Of a stretch of DNA of 64,000 bases, positions 22,701 to 36,700 are shown piece after piece. A program made the position numbers and the translations under genes. Where the stretch lies: contig JBAMJV010002995.1 in the NCBI GenBank assembly GCA_037951105.1, positions 62,001 through 126,000 on the forward strand. The letters are read 5' to 3'. Each line of letters opens with the position of its first letter. The first letter of the stretch is position 1. Below the pieces are notes generated by a model. It did not search any database. It was not told the origin of the DNA and worked only from the letters and a program-made list of their open reading frames with translations. The DNA comes from Echinarachnius parma. Its lineage: Eukaryota; Echinodermata; Echinoidea; Clypeasteroida; Echinarachniidae.

Positions 22701-25700
22701 TACGAGAGTATGTTCTTACGGGACATTCGTAAATTTGTAATATTGAACTATGCAAACGAATTATAATTTCCTATATAGGTTGATATGTATTCAATAATTC
22801 ACACGGACCATGACACTCGTTTGTACAGGCCCATCACAATTCTGTCAATTACCGCTCATTGCAGTATAGTGAAAAAAAGTAGGCCACTGCGTACATGGCT
22901 TGCAGAGTTAGGCTTAAAACAAACCTACTGTAAGATCGAAGTATTATCAACAGACGGCATACAAGCCAAAAAACGATGGCAACATTATAGTGGGGAATCA
23001 CACATTCTTTAGTTGCATATATACAATTAACATGACTATATGATCGACGAAGAGGACTGTGTTTTTCGTTATTGTTCGATTGCTGGCAATGTCACAAGTC
23101 TTTAAACTGGCTTGAACATGCATTTACAAGATATTTGCTATAATTGTTCTTCTAATGACAGGCGTTATGTGTCTGTTTTCACTAATAAACAGGTGTTCCT
23201 CTCGTGGCGAGCGATCTATCTGGTCGTATTTGATTTAAGCGTGGATTTGAATGAGAAGGGACAATCAGACGATAAACGCTGTGGACAGGTATTCATTCAC
23301 ATGATTTTCCATGAAATATGTTAATGGACTGTAAACGCATTAATATGGATAGCATGCTTATGATTCCTTAAAATACACATATTCAACCTCGTTTACGATT
23401 TTCTACATTTCATGTTTATACTGATAATCAACATCCAATTTGTTTTGTTTTGATAGTGATTCGTTTGTAAGCGATTATGTAGGTGAAGAAACCAAGTTTA
23501 AAGGGATAGTTGAGTTTTGGTAGAGAGGGCGCTACACAAAATAATTTGTGAGATAATGAAAAACTGAGTGTCAAATTTGAAAAAGCATACAATTTGAATG
23601 GCAGAATAAACTTTATTTATCAAAATCGATTCAGGAACGGCTAAAATATTCATAAACATAACCATTTGTAATAAATGTGGGGCCCACAAGTATTCATTAA
23701 TTTTGAACCAGCCTTTAAAATTCGTTTTAAAATACTTCCTCTTTTCAATAATTTTCAAAAGAGGCTTTTAGATAGTTGTTGATTATCTTATCACCATTTC
23801 AACAAAACATCACATGCACAATAATTTATCTAAAATGGTTTAAACAAATGCGTTTTTTGAAAGCGCCGTCTTTAGTTTAAACAGCTCTTTTTGAATGATA
23901 ACAGACTTTTTACTTAGTCGTTTATAATGTTTTATTTCTTTTGAGCATGGTGGAGTTATAGCTATTAATTTGTAATGTTATGGTGCAGGTGTTGGTTACT
24001 AAAATTCAGTTTGACTAAAACTGTACTCTCTCTATCAGAACTTAACTATACCTTTCAGGTGAAGATAGGCAAATGCTTATAATTAGCGACTTATTATTTT
24101 GAGACTGAAAATATTTAGTAGGTGAAACACATATTCCTGTAATTCCTGTATATGATGCACAAAACTGCTAAAAACTGTTCATGTACTAAGCTATTGCATG
24201 TGTAATGAAATGCCTCGGAAGACACTTTAGCTTGGACCGAACAGTCAAGACATATACTGACTCGTAAATGCCCTTGTACTTGCATTTGTGCTATAGGTGA
24301 AAGGAGGGTCCCAATCCGACCTCACGCCGCTAGAGTTCATTAACTTCTGGCTCTCCTCCATATTTGCCTACGCTCGCCCGCCCTCTATTGGTGGTGAGTC
24401 GACAAACGACTTCTCTCCAAAAATCATACTTGTTGGGACACACAGAGACACAGCAACAGAGGAGGTAAACAAAGGGACTGATCCCTTCGATTTGACATGT
24501 TCGTATTTAGCACAGTTCGTTAAAGGAAAAGGTCAGTTTATGTATCAAATGTTTTTTTCTCGTGAGGTGCCATTTTAAACACAGACTCAACTTTATTTGA
24601 TCGAAATCGCTTCAGAAACTGCTTAAAAATTTCCATACGTGTATAAGATCGGACATAATGCGGGCCCCAACTTGTATTTAATTTAAAATATGTTAGAATA
24701 ATACACATTTCTGAAAATGTGCCCAAATGGATATAACGTTGCTGTTAATGATCTTTGTATTGGATAAATATTAAAAAACACATCACATTCACACTTATTG
24801 ATTACAAACGGCTGAAACTTGTGGTGTCTGGAAAGCGCCCTCTGGGGTTAACGGCGGCTTTTGTAATGTAAATATGTGTCTAATTCAACCGGCTGTATGT
24901 TTTACTACCATTCAAACTTTGTATTGATGTTTATAATGATGATCTGCATGGCCGTGTTACTATAATTCCGTTTGACCAAAACGGTACTATTCTGTAAAGG
25001 GGTATTCTAGTTATTCCGTTGCCATGTGCACACACTGACAAATGGTTTACAATTGGGTATTTCTGTGTGATCCGATATGTTCACTGAACGATATGTGAAA
25101 ATGTCTTGATGAATGAAAGTCATACGACTAAGTAATACACAAAACTTTAAAGTCATTACACTTATTTTGAACACAGTCATGTATCAACTAGATAATTAAA
25201 GTGATGCCTGTAAAGTGTCTACCTCCACGAAAATACTTGGAGCTTCCTCGTTTCTCTTCTGTCGTGTTGTTTAGCTTATGGTAAGAGAAGAATAAAATAG
25301 GGTTAGATAGTTTTCAAATGTCCCTTTAGTATGAAGATATTTATCATTGAAAATCATTATTTATCAAAAGCGTTGCTAACGCTTTTGATAAATAGTACAA
25401 TTACCGTAGCTGGATACGTCCGGCCAGCGCGCGTGGGAAACCTTCCCGACCCGACTGTTTAGCCGAGCGCGCGCAAATTCCATGAATTCCGTACCGTCTG
25501 TATACACGGGTGCGGATATCGTCAATAGCAAACGGATGAGTATTACTGCGACGAAATCTACGGCAGGCCATCAGTATTCGGTGATACAATATGAACTCAA
25601 TATTTTTTTTTTCAGTAGGTAAACCGTGTTCGTTTTCTTTCAAACTTTCACAAATCTTTCAATTGTATTTTACAATTTTACAATTTACAGGTATCACTTT

Positions 25701-28700
25701 AACAACCTTGACACTTTACATTTGACACTTATACGTATATCATAACGTGAGTACAGATTCGTGATAATAATACAATGTCAGGATAATTGATCGCGATAAT
25801 ATCCGATCATAACTTTGATGGCATGTGCAGAAAGTGATGCATTTTTTATAAAATGTGTAGTTTTCTGATTTGTAATGTCGTTTGTGTATTTTGTAATATA
25901 AGAGAAATGTTAAATAACCAAACCGGTTCCATGCGTTTATTGGTACTACGGATACAATCACGGTACGAAAAAAACATTGAATGTTGGATTAAGTTTTGTT
26001 AATCTGGCAATGTTACTACATCCCAATTATGTGAAACATACCTACACTTGATAAAAGATGTATTTCCCTTCAGCATAAAATAAAAAGTACCGTTATTCTG
26101 TAAGGGCAAGTATTTTATTGCATACAAATGTTGACAATTATCCACTGTAACATTTACCACATGTAGAATGGTCTCGGATTAACGATCCTCATTTTATTTT
26201 CGGATTTGCTTTAATAGCAATACATGTATCCTTACTTTGTTAGTTCGGTAACATTATATGATTTTTTTCCTGACCCCCCCCCCCCCCCCCCTCCCCCGCA
26301 CACACATACACAAATCATGTTTGCAGATCGCTTCGATTCGTGAGCGGATCAAAAGAAGTCTTAAAGGCAAGCCATACGAGTATCATGTGCAAGATCGAAT
26401 CTTCTTCATCGAAAACAGCAACGACCAAAATGTGTCAGAGGTACTTTAATATCACTGCTACTATACCGTTTATACTGTAAATCAGTGGCGTAGCGTGGTC
26501 GGACTGATTGGGGGGCACGCAAAATGATTGGGGAGGGGCACGCCTTATGTATTTCTTTGTTTTTTCAAAAAATGGCCCCTTATGTTTTCTATTGTTTTTT
26601 TCAAAATTATTGGGGGGGGGGGCACGTGCCCCCCCCCCCCCGTAGCTACGCCACTGCTGTAAATAATACGTCTAGTAATACCTCTAATCCTACTACTGCT
26701 ACTACTTTTTTCTGCCTCTGGTGTTTCTGCTAATACTACCACTATAATCATCTTGATAATATATATAACAAAGCCAACATTAACTTTAATATATTACTAA
26801 TAATAATATCGAAAATTTGTGGGATAAACTTAGGCAGTATTATTGTTGAACAAATTGTTTTTGTATAAACTTATCCTGCCACGAGGCTGAACACAAGCAA
26901 TTGGTATGGAGTACAGAATCTATGATGTCAAACAATCTACTTTAAAAATTTTCAAATTCGAACTTAATTTTCTGAAAGAACATCACAAATAATGTAAAAT
27001 AGGGATACAATTCATAAAATGAAAACATTTACCCCTTTCCCCTTATATTATGTTACTGTTTGGATACATAATTAGGAGGTGGGCACTCCCTCTATACGGA
27101 TGAAAAATACTGTAATACTGTAATTTACACCTGTTTTATTCCAGCTCGAGGCCCTGAGGAACAAAATCTTACAAATCGCAAGGAAAGAACCATACATGGG
27201 CGAAGAGATACCCCTCAAATGGCTTAGTTTTGAAGAAGTCAAGATGGCCCACCATGGTCCTTTGCACATGGATAAGGTAATATTGTCGTTAATGATACAG
27301 TCAAACCTGCCAATGCGACCACCTGTCTATAGCGACCACCTGCTCAAACGACCGCTCTCTGGTCCCCCCGTGAAAAATCATGTGTTAAGCGACCTGCGTA
27401 ATGCGACCACCTGCCTAACGCGACCAGCGACCACCCTTTTGGGGTCCCGACACACTTATAAATCTGTGTATAGCGACCACAAAATTAGCGATTGAGCGAC
27501 AAAGGCATCAAATCTGTGGCCTCTGGTCGCTCAAGGCTCCAATTCTGAGCATGTCAATGCATAAAACAAGCTTTAAAAATGACAATGAACTTCAGACAGA
27601 CGCTAAATTACCGACAAAAAGTGCTTCAACTCATAAACAAAGAATATTCAAGCTCTTCAGTACGCAGTGCTGATACAGAAATGCGTTGAACAAAGGCACT
27701 ATAGATAACATCAGAACATCACTAACAAATTTTAATCGCCGAGGCGGAGTTTTTCTCAATCTTTTCAATGATAATCCTTGCGCATTTTGCATTTGGCATT
27801 TTTACTTCAGAATTCTATATAAAACTATACTGTGCATAAGCGTAGCTGATTTGGCATGATGACAACATCATAAATGGCACATTGACACATTTTGTATTTT
27901 CAATTTCACCTGAAAGATAATACACACATTTAATATCATATTAAATATAACGCCATTGATATATAATTTCAGTTTTATTGTGGTTATTCATGAAACGTGC
28001 GTGTACAGATGTCAATTAATTACACATGTGCATATAGTCACGATATGCGACCATAAATTCAAAATGGCCGCCATCCTGTCTAATGCGACCTACTCTCTAT
28101 AGCGACCGCTTTTCGCCGGTCCCTTGAGTGGTCGCTATAGACAGGTTTGACTGTACATGCCGTAAAGCTTATTTAGTTTGCGCATATTTAAATTATAAAG
28201 GGATAGTACAGTTTTGTTCAAACTACATTTTAGTCACTCAATTGCATGAGCTATAATTCAAAAATAATAGTTTTAATTTAATGTTATACTGGAAAGGAAA
28301 AATGTAAAAAATTGGGAAGATACGGAAATACCTTGACAGAACCTCAACTGAACGCTTAGTACATGCATTTGTCTCATCCCACCTCGATTACTGTAATAGC
28401 TTACTAGCCGGTCTACCAAACTCTCACATTGCACCTCTTCAACGTATTCAGAACACTGCTGCAAGGCTAGTCACCCGTACCAAAAGGACCGAACACATCA
28501 CCCCCATTCTACAATCTCTTCACTGGCTCCCGATCCAACAACGTATTTCCTTCAAAATCCTTTTGCTTGTCTTTAAAATTATTCATAAACTTGCCCCAGC
28601 TTACCTTCAAGAACTGATTTCCCTCCGTTCCACATCAACATCCTCATCAACGAGACGTTTACGTTCTGCCTCAACCTCCCATCTCCAGCTATGCCCAAGT

Positions 28701-30708
28701 ACCCGCACCATGACAAGATACGGCGATCGTGCCTTCTCATCTATAGCAGCCACACTCTGGAACAATTTACCCTTAAATATTAGAAGTGCCCCACCATGGA
28801 CTCTTTTAAATCTTTGTTAAAAACATATTTATATACACAATCTTAATTTAGTTAATATGTATTTGTTTTGTACGTTTTTTGTTTATTGGTTAATACTTCT
28901 CTCTTTTTTCTAGCGCTTAGAAACATTGTATTAAGCGCTATATAAATGTTGTATATTATTATTATACACAGCTAAGTTAGAAGACTGCTTTCATAAAACA
29001 TAAATACAAAAGGTTCCCTCTAGATACCTAAACGTTTCGATCACGTTGTATCAACAAAATTTGAACGAGGAGTTTGGTAAAACAAAATGATTTAATAATA
29101 TAGATCATCAAAACGGTAAAAAAATCATGTCGGTATTATCAACATTTTAGAAAACATGAGGAATAACTTGGCTCTTCTAATTGTTTTAATTGTTATTTGT
29201 AATGGTCTAGATAATATTTCTAGTGAAAATAAATATTCAACTATCAAAATGATGTGCATGAATTAAAGGTAGTGTTGAGTATTGGTATTTCCCGAAGTGC
29301 CCTAGATATTTTTTTGTGAGATAATGAAAAACTGACTGTAAAATTCGAAAGAACATACAATTTTAATGACAGAATAAACTTTATTGATAAAAAATCGGTT
29401 TAGAAACGGCTGAAGTATCCATAAATATATTTGTATTCAAAATGTTAGTCACCGGCAATCACCTGGCCATAATTAGACTTTTAAAAATAATTCAAAAATG
29501 CTCGAAGACTACTTTGAACAAAAAATCAAATAGATTTTTAAAAAGTCGTTGATGATATCTCTATTGAATCACTATTTAAACAAACATTACATGCACAATT
29601 TTGTATGAAAAAAGGCTAAAAACAATTTTTTTTAAATAGCGCCCTCTTGAGTTGTAACGGCTCTTTTTGAATGATAACAGGGGTTGTACTTAGTCGTTTG
29701 TAATTGTGTATACTTTTCGAGCATGGTGAAGTTATAACTATTACTTTGTACCGTAATGGTGCAGGTTTTGGTTACTAAAGTTAAGTTTGACCAATACTCA
29801 ACTATCCCTTTAAAGGGATTTTTATTCTACCTGCTAAGATCCACCCCTAAACAAATCCTCCAGCATTGACTGTTGTGACATCATAATACCATTCAACCAT
29901 CAATCAGCTAGATAAACATGAACAAAAGATATGTTCTCACCTACTGAGTACCTTATTGCATTAGATGTTTTCATTGAAACCCTTCTTTTCATGGTGAGTG
30001 GGCTTTGTATAAAACATGCAATGCTATTGTGATCAGGTGGTCGTAGAAAGACCTCAAATAGTCCGTTTGTTTAAGGATTACACCATGACATATATATGTT
30101 GGTTTAGTATATTCAAATCAGATAGGATATTCCAACTGTTCAAGTTTGTTTTGGGTTCATTTGCATTCATTTTCGTCTTAAAGGTTCTCGCGTCGCGCTA
30201 GAGGAAATATTATCCACTAGTGTTTTAATATAATTATTTAGCGGTGAAATTATGATTTGTAATAAAAACAAATTGGCCACACTGAATTTACTGAGTGGCC
30301 TATATATATCATGCGGCTGGTTTCTACACGGTTAGCTCCGTCACAGGACAAATAATTTAGAGTTCTGTCTCTTGATAGATGGGATAGTATGACGTCGTAA
30401 TATAGGTTTTCCCATTCATTTTAACACTATTTTCATTCAATTTCATTAATTCGTCATTCAATTTCGTCCCGAGAAACCAACAGAGCGTAAATCCCAACTT
30501 CAATTTCGTCAATGGTCATTCTATTTCGTCATTGGTCAACCAATTTCAAATATTTCGCATTCAAAATCGTCAATTGTCATTGGAATTCGTCTCGGCCACT
30601 GAGCGGGTGGTGAATGTTAAGTTCAATTTCGTCATTGTGCAAACAATTTCGTGAATTTATCATTCAAATTCGTCAGGTGGTATAGCCTTTTGTTGGGGAT
30701 AGGAAAAC

Positions 30709-30754
<46 letters not shown>

Positions 30755-30761
30755 CGCGCGC

Positions 30762-30799
<38 letters not shown>

Positions 30800-33700
30800 T
30801 GTGTGATGTGTGATGTGTAATGTGTGTTTGTTTGTTTGTTTGTTGTATTTCCAAATCAAGCTCAAACAAAATAAATAAAAAGTCCAGTTTGATTTACTTC
30901 AAATCTCTTACAAAATATATATATATATAAAACAAAACATAACAACATTACATATATTTCTGTACAAAGAATATATAATTGAATGAAGATATGTTTTAAA
31001 CGTATGTGTGTGTGTGTGTGTGTGTGCGTGTGGATGTGCGTGTGTGTGTGTGTGTGTGTGTTACCCCCTATATAATTAATGTTACAATTTAACAATTACA
31101 TCAAGACAATATATAACAGAAAATTACCTCCTAAATACATAGGACGAATTTGAATGGAGTTCTGACGAAATTGGTTGCCAATTGACGAAATTGCTTTCGC
31201 TTTTATGTGTTCAGCAACTGTGACCGACGAATTTGATTTGCAATTGACGAAAATGTGTGCCTAATGACTAAATTGTGTGCTGATTGTGTTAAATTGATTG
31301 ACGAAAGACGAAATTGAAGTTGGGATTTCCGCTCTGGTGGTTCCTCGGGACGAATTTGAATGACGAATTAATGAAATTGAATGACAATAGTGTTAAAATG
31401 AATGGGAAAACCTATATTAAAGGACCCCTCCAGGACGAGGTGGATTTTTCTGTCAAACATTATACATTAGGCGAATTTGACTGGCTATAGCTGCCTGACC
31501 CGTAGACAAAAAACGCTTTAGCGTGGTTTACATAACAATTAAACAACACAAACACACAACGATTTCAAATCTCCCCTCAAACGTTGCACTCGGCTGTTTT
31601 CGTATCGCTCACATGGTTTAGTAACACAAAGCGCGATAAATCGACCAAAGGCTAGGGGAGGGGTTTAACAAGAACATCGAAACGGTGGATAAAACAGCCT
31701 TTGAGTGTAACCTCATTTTACTCGATTCAAGCTGTACATGAAAGGTGAAAGGTAAAAGGTGGTAGTAAATGTTATGATTATTTCGTTTCATTCTATCCAC
31801 TGATTTTCAGGTAAAAGAACTGACTAAACCGCTTGACATCAACGAGGACCTCGGGACAATGCTGACATTCTATCACGCGCTCGGCAGCATCATCTTCTAC
31901 GGTGACGTCAGTGATGAAAAGGCCTCTCTTAGAAACCTCGTGATTCCAGACGCGCAGTGGCTGATCGACACCTTCAAAAAAATCATCACAGACTATGTAT
32001 CCGAAGACATTGTGAGTAGGCACCTGAAATAAATTATGTCTTAATCACCTTGATATTCTCTCATACAGCTATGGAAATAACAGGCAGTGGTCTACACTTG
32101 GAAGCATTCAATGTTGAATATGAAGGCATTTAAAAAGTACTGTTGAAGACATATTCGAAATTCAGGTTAAAAGCAGGTAAATGTTCTAACTCATGCATGT
32201 ATAGATTAGCGAAGGTGGGGAAAATATGTGAGACCTTGGAATATTCATGATTTGTGATTAAATGCTGTTCTTTGTTGGATGACTATTACCCTCAGCTACG
32301 CTTCGGGTAATAATCATTTTGAGCCAACCTCGGTAATACATTAGATTTGACTATCACAAGAAGCCCATTCGTTAGTTGTATACTAACAAGGACAATCACG
32401 TGACTAGAACGTGTGAGACATAGAGTACTGCACAAATTTGTTTGCGTGTGTATTTTGCTAAAACACATGATCTATAGGACGAGCGCGTAACGCATTTAGT
32501 GTTAGTTTTTACTAACAAGCCCGGTCACGTGATTGCGCGTGTTGTCCAAAACTATCGTTTGTCAAATTCAATGGTAAAACGATCTTATGAGGGATATAAT
32601 GTATGTTAACTTCGTAGACAAGCTATATAGCGAAATAAGCATTATGTCAAACTATTTCACCCACATTCAGGACATACTTTGATTGTTACAGTCATGTTCT
32701 ACCACTGTAATAATATTCTTGAAAGTTGATTAAAACATTTTGTCGCGTTGTTTTCGTGTCGGTTCGTATGGGTTTGTTCTGATTCGTTCTGATTCGCTGT
32801 AGTTCGTCGTAAAAATCGCCACAAATGAGATTATGGTAGAACGGAAATCGGCGATCTTCACATACGAGTCGCAGCGAATTGCAACGATGTGGAACGACTT
32901 GACACGAATATGCAACGGCATATAGAACGATTTTTGTTTTAAATCGTCATGGCGTGAAAAATGTTTTGAACAGTTGAAGACGGCGATCTTGGCTCCGCTT
33001 ACACGATTTTTTTCACGATGCGCAACGGTTTTGGAAAAGAACCGATACGATGTATCACGATGCAACACAACCTAAGCGATTTTCTCGACGAATGTCAAAT
33101 CGTCGCCGTGAAAATCGTCGGTATGGGACTGGGCCTTAACCTTAAATAATCTTATCCATTTTGAATTGTATATAGGTAATTATAATAATGAGTTTGTACA
33201 TCCAAATAACAATGCATGAATTGTATAGATTAAAAATGTAGAACTACATTGTAATGATACTGATTTGATTTTTTTCTTATTTTGCTGCATGTGTCTTTAT
33301 CAGAGCTCATGCCTGCGTCCATCATGGGACAGATTACAAAATGAAGGTTTCCTCGAATATCGTCTTGTAAGTCACATTTGGGAACCAGAGGTAGAGGAAC
33401 AGGAGCGACTCTTGGACCTCATGAAGACATTTGACATCATCTGTGACGCTCCTGCAGCTAATGATGGATCAAGTCACGGTGATACATCAACCGCTAGATG
33501 TTACTATGTGCCTTCTCTCTTCAGCCCCCGCTACACCGCAGAAGCAATGCAAGCGATGGAAAAGGAAATGTCCTCGCTCACATTCTACATCGATCTCGAG
33601 TATATTCTGACCGGTACGAAGCTTTTTCCGTATTTGTAATGTAATGGTAGTATTAAATGAATGTCACACTGACGGCATAGCCTTATCATTTCACCTCGCC

Positions 33701-36700
33701 TTTCTAATTATGAACTATCACTTTAACATTGGCCGTTTAAATGTCTTTTAGATTGACCCCCCCCCCCCCCCAACATCTGAAACAAATTTACTGAACCACT
33801 ACCCTTCTGACTAATTAGGGACATTTCTGCGATCCTTCGTACATCAGCAATATAGACCTAATTATGAATCAGGTCAAACAGATCTTCCAATTACAAATTA
33901 ATTACAAACAGAATAATGCACATCTACAACGTTATAGGCCATTGTAATACAACTGCATGATGCAGAGGAACCAATTACCGAGCAAAGCGGCATAATCATG
34001 TGGTGGACTAAAAATACCAAATAACCATGGGATGCACATTGTAATTGGTCAATACAATACAAATATAAGGGACAAAACTATTCAAATACAATGCACGTAT
34101 ACAATATCAGTTCCCTTTTCATTAGCCAAGATTATTTAGTTAAAGTAGTATTCAAATAACTATGTGATTAGTGCAGTATGTGAACGTTTCCTCACAGTGC
34201 TTTTTTTTATTTGTGAATCTTTTTAGATATTTGTTTGTGTCGCCCAAGATGATCTCAGAAAAAAAAGTAATAGGATGCACGGTACACGTCGAACAACATA
34301 CCCCTTTGTCTCCCCATTTGCACGGAAGTTCTGACGCAGACACGGATCCCCCCCCCCCCTCACACCCCCACGCCCCGTTAACCCTCTGTCAGTCAAGGAG
34401 ACCCCCTCCCCCATCAATCACACACACACACACATACACTACTAGTCAAAATGCCTGAGAAACAGATTGACATAAAGCCTCAGTCACCGACCCATTTTTT
34501 CAGTTTTTATTCGCTTAAAGTGTTACAAAATTATGAATATGAACTGACTTTCTGCACGCCGCCTACCATCCAGCGCCATTATGCATGCAGGCGCATAGCT
34601 TTAGCGTATGAATTCGCTGTGGCGATGTTGTGACATAGAGCTGTATACAGTACGGACACACTAGAAGCAATTATAGAGACCAACATTTTCGATCTCGTCT
34701 CCTCAACGCAGGTTTTGGTTGGTTTTAATTCAATTCGAAAGTTCATTGAATAAAACATGTGAAATGAGAATCATTCCCTTTCAAATGCTTTCATAGTTGT
34801 ATAATTTGATTTTAAAATATTTTATTTATATACCGTCTAGCCAGGCCATATATTGACTCTTACGAAAGTACATGACATGCATATTCAATTCTTTCAACAC
34901 ATTTCAAAAGAGGTTTTTAAAATAGTTGTTGATGATATCTCTGTTTAATCATTAATTTAACAAAACATCTCATGCACAATTTTGCATGAAAAATGGTTGA
35001 AACTTGAAACCAATGAGTTTTCAGAAAGCGCCTTTTGGGTTTTAACGGCTGTTGAATGATAACAGGCTTTTTACATAGTCGGTCCTTTCGAGCATGGTGG
35101 AATTGTAACTATTATTTTGTAATGTAATGGTGCAGGTTTTGGTTACTAAATTTCAATTTGACCAAAACTGAACTGTCTTTAACGTTGTCTTCCTCGAAAA
35201 CGCAGCGGTTGTAGGCAATTAACGTTCGGTCCCTTACCGTAGTAATTGTTCAATTGATAGCTAAAGTAAAGTGTTCTTGGATATAAAAAAATGTCCGTTT
35301 ACGAACATCAAAAGCTTAATTTTAAGTGGGCAGTTATGGTTGAAACTTGAAGCCAATGAGTTTTCAGAAAGCGCCCATTTCAGTGTTAACGGCTGTTTTG
35401 TTTGATGATAACAGGCTTTTTACATAGTTGGTCCTTTCGAGCATGGTGGAATTGTAACTATTAGTTTGTAATGTAATGGTGCAGGTTTGGGTTACTAAAT
35501 TTCAATTTGACCAAAACTGAACTATCTTTAACGTTGTCTTCCTCGAAAACACAGCGGTTGTAGGCAAACTTAACGTTCGGTCCCTAACCGTAGCAATTGT
35601 TCCATTGATAGCTAAAGTAAAGTGTTCTTGGATATAAAAATGTCCGTTTACGAACATCAAAAGCTTAATTTTAAATGGGCAGTTAATGTTAGTTTGGTTT
35701 GAGAAAATGTTTGTCAAGCCAAAACAATGGGTGCGGTTCGTTATTCCGAAGGTTCGTTATTCCGAAGGTTCGTTATTCCGAAGGTTCGTTATTCCGAACA
35801 CGCAAATTTCCTATACCTGAGTGTTCGTTAATCCGAAAATGAAATAAGGTTCGTTAATCCGAACATTTGTTGCATTATTCCGAAGGTTCGTTATTCCGAA
35901 GGTCCGTTATTCCGAGGGTTCGTTATTCCGAAGGTTCGCTATTCCTAAAATGAAATCGGGTTCGTTAATCCGAAAATGAATTTGGGTTTGTTATAATGCT
36001 ATAATTTCATATAAAGAGATAAAATAAACTTAAAAGTTTGATTGGTCTGGCCAAGGCAGGGAAAGGGGGAGGGGTATGCTTAATGCAGGCTGTAAATTAA
36101 ATAAACAAAACACAAACTATAGTATTATAACAAGCCCGATTACATTTTCGGAATAACGAACCCGATTTTATTTTCGGATCAACGAACCTTCGGAATAACG
36201 AACCTTCGGAATAACGAACCCGATTTTATTTTCGGATCAACGAACCTTCGGATCAACGAACCTTCGGAATAACGAACCTTCGGAATAACGAACCTTCGGA
36301 ATAACTGAACCTTCGGAATAACGAACCTTCGGAATAACGGACTGTAACAAAAACAATAACTGGACCCTTATGCTGTGTTCTTTTACTCTGTTCTTTTTCA
36401 ATATCAGTAACGCAATAATCAAAATATGCGTTACTTTGACATTCCTTTGTTATTATTATGAATGGGTTATCCAGACGATGTTCTAGCTCCTTAGTTGCAT
36501 ATACGGTGCTTAACAATATTCCATTGAAGACTAGTACTTGTTATTAAAATAAATTCCATTTTGAGATAATTGTGTTAGGAAGAGTTATATTTACGTAGAT
36601 TCGTGTAAAAATGTATCCTGAATTTATCTGCTTTCTTTTGACAGCTGGCCTTTTCCATCGGCTAATGAGTCGGATGGCACAGAAATATGGTGATGAACTC

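Larger units (their letters stand above)
30398..31419. mobile_element. 1-kb foldback element with CAATTTCGTCATT repeats
   Basis: The left end TAATATAGGTTTTCCCATTC, followed by ATTTTAACACTATT, is the inverse of the right end (AATAGTGTTAAAATGAATGG then GAAAACCTATATTA). Sub-terminal CAATTTCGTCATT words (30420-30690) and their inverse AATTTGAATGACGAA (31140-31390) form long arms. The centre holds two GT tracts. Confidence 0.8.

Noticed and set aside
24465..24531. Longer exon 9 using donor at 24532
   Set aside because: It leaves phase 1, and exon 10 would hit a stop within five codons.
30632..31095. His/Thr-rich ORFs
   Set aside because: Translations of GT/CA microsatellites.
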